64,000 bases of DNA from an uncultured Lachnospiraceae bacterium (GTDB lineage: Bacteria; Bacillota; Clostridia; Lachnospirales; Lachnospiraceae), in contig CALWSG010000062.1 of NCBI GenBank assembly GCA_944384155.1, positions 1-64,000 of the forward strand, in the 5' to 3' direction. Below the pieces are notes generated by a model. The model ran no database searches. It was not told the DNA's origin and saw only the letters and a list, made by a program, of their open reading frames with translations. A program made the position numbers and the translations under genes. Numbering within the stretch: the stretch's first letter is position 1; the number at the start of each line of letters is the position of its first letter. Positions 62,559-64,000 of the stretch are shown piece by piece.

Positions 62559-63002
62559 ATGATAGAAAGCGAAAATGTATGTAAAATGATTAGAACGAAT
62601 ATAATTCACAGGAGAATAGTTGAAAACTCTCTTGAAGGAACGGGTGTGTATCAGGGACAGCATAGAATACTTATGCGTCTGGCGGAGCATGAGTATCATT
62701 CCCAAAAGGAAATCGCAATAGCAATGAAGGTATCTACTGCAACAATGGCTATTGCACTTAAAAAGCTGGAAAAAAACAAATATATTGAAAAAAATATGGA
62801 TACTGAGGATAACAGGCTTAACAAAATAATTATAACTGAAAAAGGGCAGAAAGTCATAGAGGACAGCAAGAAAATATTAGATGATATAGATAGAAAGATG
62901 TTTCAGGGGTTTAGTGATGAGGATAAACAGAAATTTGGAAAAATGTTAGAGATTATTGAGCAAAATCTGATAGACATGGAAAAAGAAAAAAAGAAAAAGT
63001 AA
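62559..63002 (+). CDS. MarR-family transcriptional regulator, 147 aa
   Basis: A winged helix-turn-helix: QHRILMRLAEHEYHSQKEIA and MKVSTATMAIALKKLEKNKYI give the recognition helix, with NRLNKIIITEKGQKVIED as the wing, and terminal dimerisation helices. Length is normal. GAAAGG is 9 nt before ATG 62559. The regulated gene is unknown; MarR types commonly control efflux or stress genes. The dyad at 62495 suggests self-control. Confidence 0.88.
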   Translation: MIESENVCKMIRTNIIHRRIVENSLEGTGVYQGQHRILMRLAEHEYHSQKEIAIAMKVSTATMAIALKKLEKNKYIEKNMDTEDNRLNKIIITEKGQKVIEDSKKILDDIDRKMFQGFSDEDKQKFGKMLEIIEQNLIDMEKEKKKK

Positions 63003-63109
63003 AGCTTAAAATATTATATTAATTTTAAGTTGATTATTGTTAAAAGAACACAAATATGGTAATATATGAAATATATTTTACTAAACGAAATGCATAAGGA
63101 GAGGACGAT

Positions 63110-64000
63110 ATGGATAATAATATCAAAAACACGGATTTTTTAAGTGATGGCGAAAATGTCAGCGATGTTTTAGAGTCTGAAGTAAGCAGTGTGGAACAGG
63201 AGAAAATGTCAGAAAGTGACGTGAAAGCTGTGGAAATGGCTGAAGAGAGAGCAGAAAATAATAATGCCAAGGATAATGGTAATATGAAAAAGACAGAGCT
63301 GTCAAAGGCATTAAAGGATACGAAGCGTAAGGGGATAAAGATAACCGGAAAGATACTTCTTATGATAAGTATTGTAATGATAGCTATTGTTGTGGCAGTA
63401 ATTGTTGTAACATCTGTTCAGGTAAGGCGTAATTCAGAAATGTTTGTGGAAAACTGGCTTCATTCAACATCATATGCAGTAACAAATTATTATGGCAGTA
63501 TGAGTACTGAGGATTATACATATGAGCATGGAGTTTTGCGAAAGGGAAGCCTTATTGTATCGGAGAGAAATGATTTTATAGATGCCTTAAGAGAGGATTT
63601 AAGTGTATATACGGCAATATTTTATGGAAAAGATGCCTGTGCTTCGTCAATAATAAAGGAGGATGGCACAAGGGATTTATCTATGGAAATAAATACAGAG
63701 ATTAACAATGCCATTGCAGGGGGAGACGGATGTTTTATGTCAGGCTATGACATAAGCGGAGTTAAGTATTATGGATATTTTACTCCTATAAATAACAATG
63801 CAGGTAATCCTATCGGAATAATGTTCTGCGGTGTGCAGGAGAGCATGGTTGATGACCAGATTTTCAGTGCAATATTCGGCACATCAGCAACGATTATTGT
63901 AATATCAGTAATAGCTCTTATTGTAGCAGCATGGGCTGTGGGAAGAGTAGTTAAGAATATTAAGGCAAGTGTAAGGGATATTAACAGACTGGCTAACGGT
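63110..64000 (+). CDS. methyl-accepting chemotaxis protein, N-terminal part (runs off window)
   Basis: 297 codons are seen, with no stop at the right edge. An acidic cytoplasmic N-terminus of about 85 residues with no charge block typical of MCPs precedes the first membrane helix (about 86-106, ILLMISIVMIAIVVAVIVVT), then a single-cache-like sensor domain (about 110-255, with NYYGSMSTEDYTYEHGVLRK), a second membrane helix (about 260-283), and the start of a HAMP domain (VKNIKASVRDINRLANG). ATG 63110 follows GGAGAGGA. The signalling domain is beyond the edge, so a sensor kinase or cyclase remains possible. Confidence 0.75.
   Translation, partial: MDNNIKNTDFLSDGENVSDVLESEVSSVEQEKMSESDVKAVEMAEERAENNNAKDNGNMKKTELSKALKDTKRKGIKITGKILLMISIVMIAIVVAVIVVTSVQVRRNSEMFVENWLHSTSYAVTNYYGSMSTEDYTYEHGVLRKGSLIVSERNDFIDALREDLSVYTAIFYGKDACASSIIKEDGTRDLSMEINTEINNAIAGGDGCFMSGYDISGVKYYGYFTPINNNAGNPIGIMFCGVQESMVDDQIFSAIFGTSATIIVISVIALIVAAWAVGRVVKNIKASVRDINRLANG

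Overview
The window is 64 kb of A+T-rich chromosome from a low-G+C Gram-positive anaerobe. It is most likely a member of the Clostridia of the Lachnospiraceae type. The grounds are strong GGAGG ribosome sites on nearly every gene, TTGACA-17-TATAAT promoters, a T-box leader on tyrS, one bifunctional Rel enzyme, HemZ, a SleB-type wall hydrolase, archaeal-type LeuC/LeuD, AgcS symport and cytoplasmic arabinofuranosidases. The genus cannot be fixed from the sequence alone. Most genes lie on the + strand.

Region 1 (1 to about 3.9 kb) is accessory DNA: the tail of one gene, three small helix-turn-helix or hypothetical genes of mobile-element type, an IS4-like transposase remnant, a frameshifted DUF262/HEPN pair that looks like a dead defence system, and an intact-looking ParE/RelE-type toxin-antitoxin pair. 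Two diverged copies of a short segment flank the last three.

Region 2 (4 to 27.5 kb) holds an EF-G-like GTPase, tRNA-Gly(TCC), a GH51 arabinofuranosidase followed by an AgcS symporter, ilvN and ilvC, a GH127 beta-L-arabinofuranosidase, argH, an AraC regulator, degV, recJ, a sugar-isomerase-like protein, two metallo-beta-lactamase-fold hydrolases, a VOC protein, a tandem bacteriohemerythrin, apt and rel.

Region 3 (27.6 to 46.4 kb) is housekeeping and amino-acid synthesis: hemZ, hisS, aspS, serS, aroC, tgt, yajC, leuB-ilvD-ilvB, serC-serA, an M18 aminopeptidase and a DUF1015 protein.

Region 4 (46.4 to 64 kb) has a Fur-family (probably Zur) regulator with a znuA-znuC-znuB uptake operon, glgB with a lysine-rich tail, mscS, leuC-leuD, a cell-wall amidase, an unusual double AP2-like protein, a SleB-like hydrolase, thrC, T-box-tyrS, DtxR/MntR and MarR regulators, and the start of a chemotaxis receptor that runs off the window.

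Together ilvN, ilvC, ilvD, ilvB and leuB, leuC, leuD give most of valine, isoleucine and leucine synthesis (leuA and ilvE not seen). serA and serC give serine (serB not seen). The most unexpected element is a roughly 145-bp repeat with strong predicted RNA structure. It is present three times (17817-17961, 48629-48774, 56770-56878), each copy in sense orientation directly against the ribosome site and start codon of a gene (AraC regulator, znuB, AP2-like protein). Two copies are flanked by an 11-bp direct repeat that itself contains the Shine-Dalgarno sequence.
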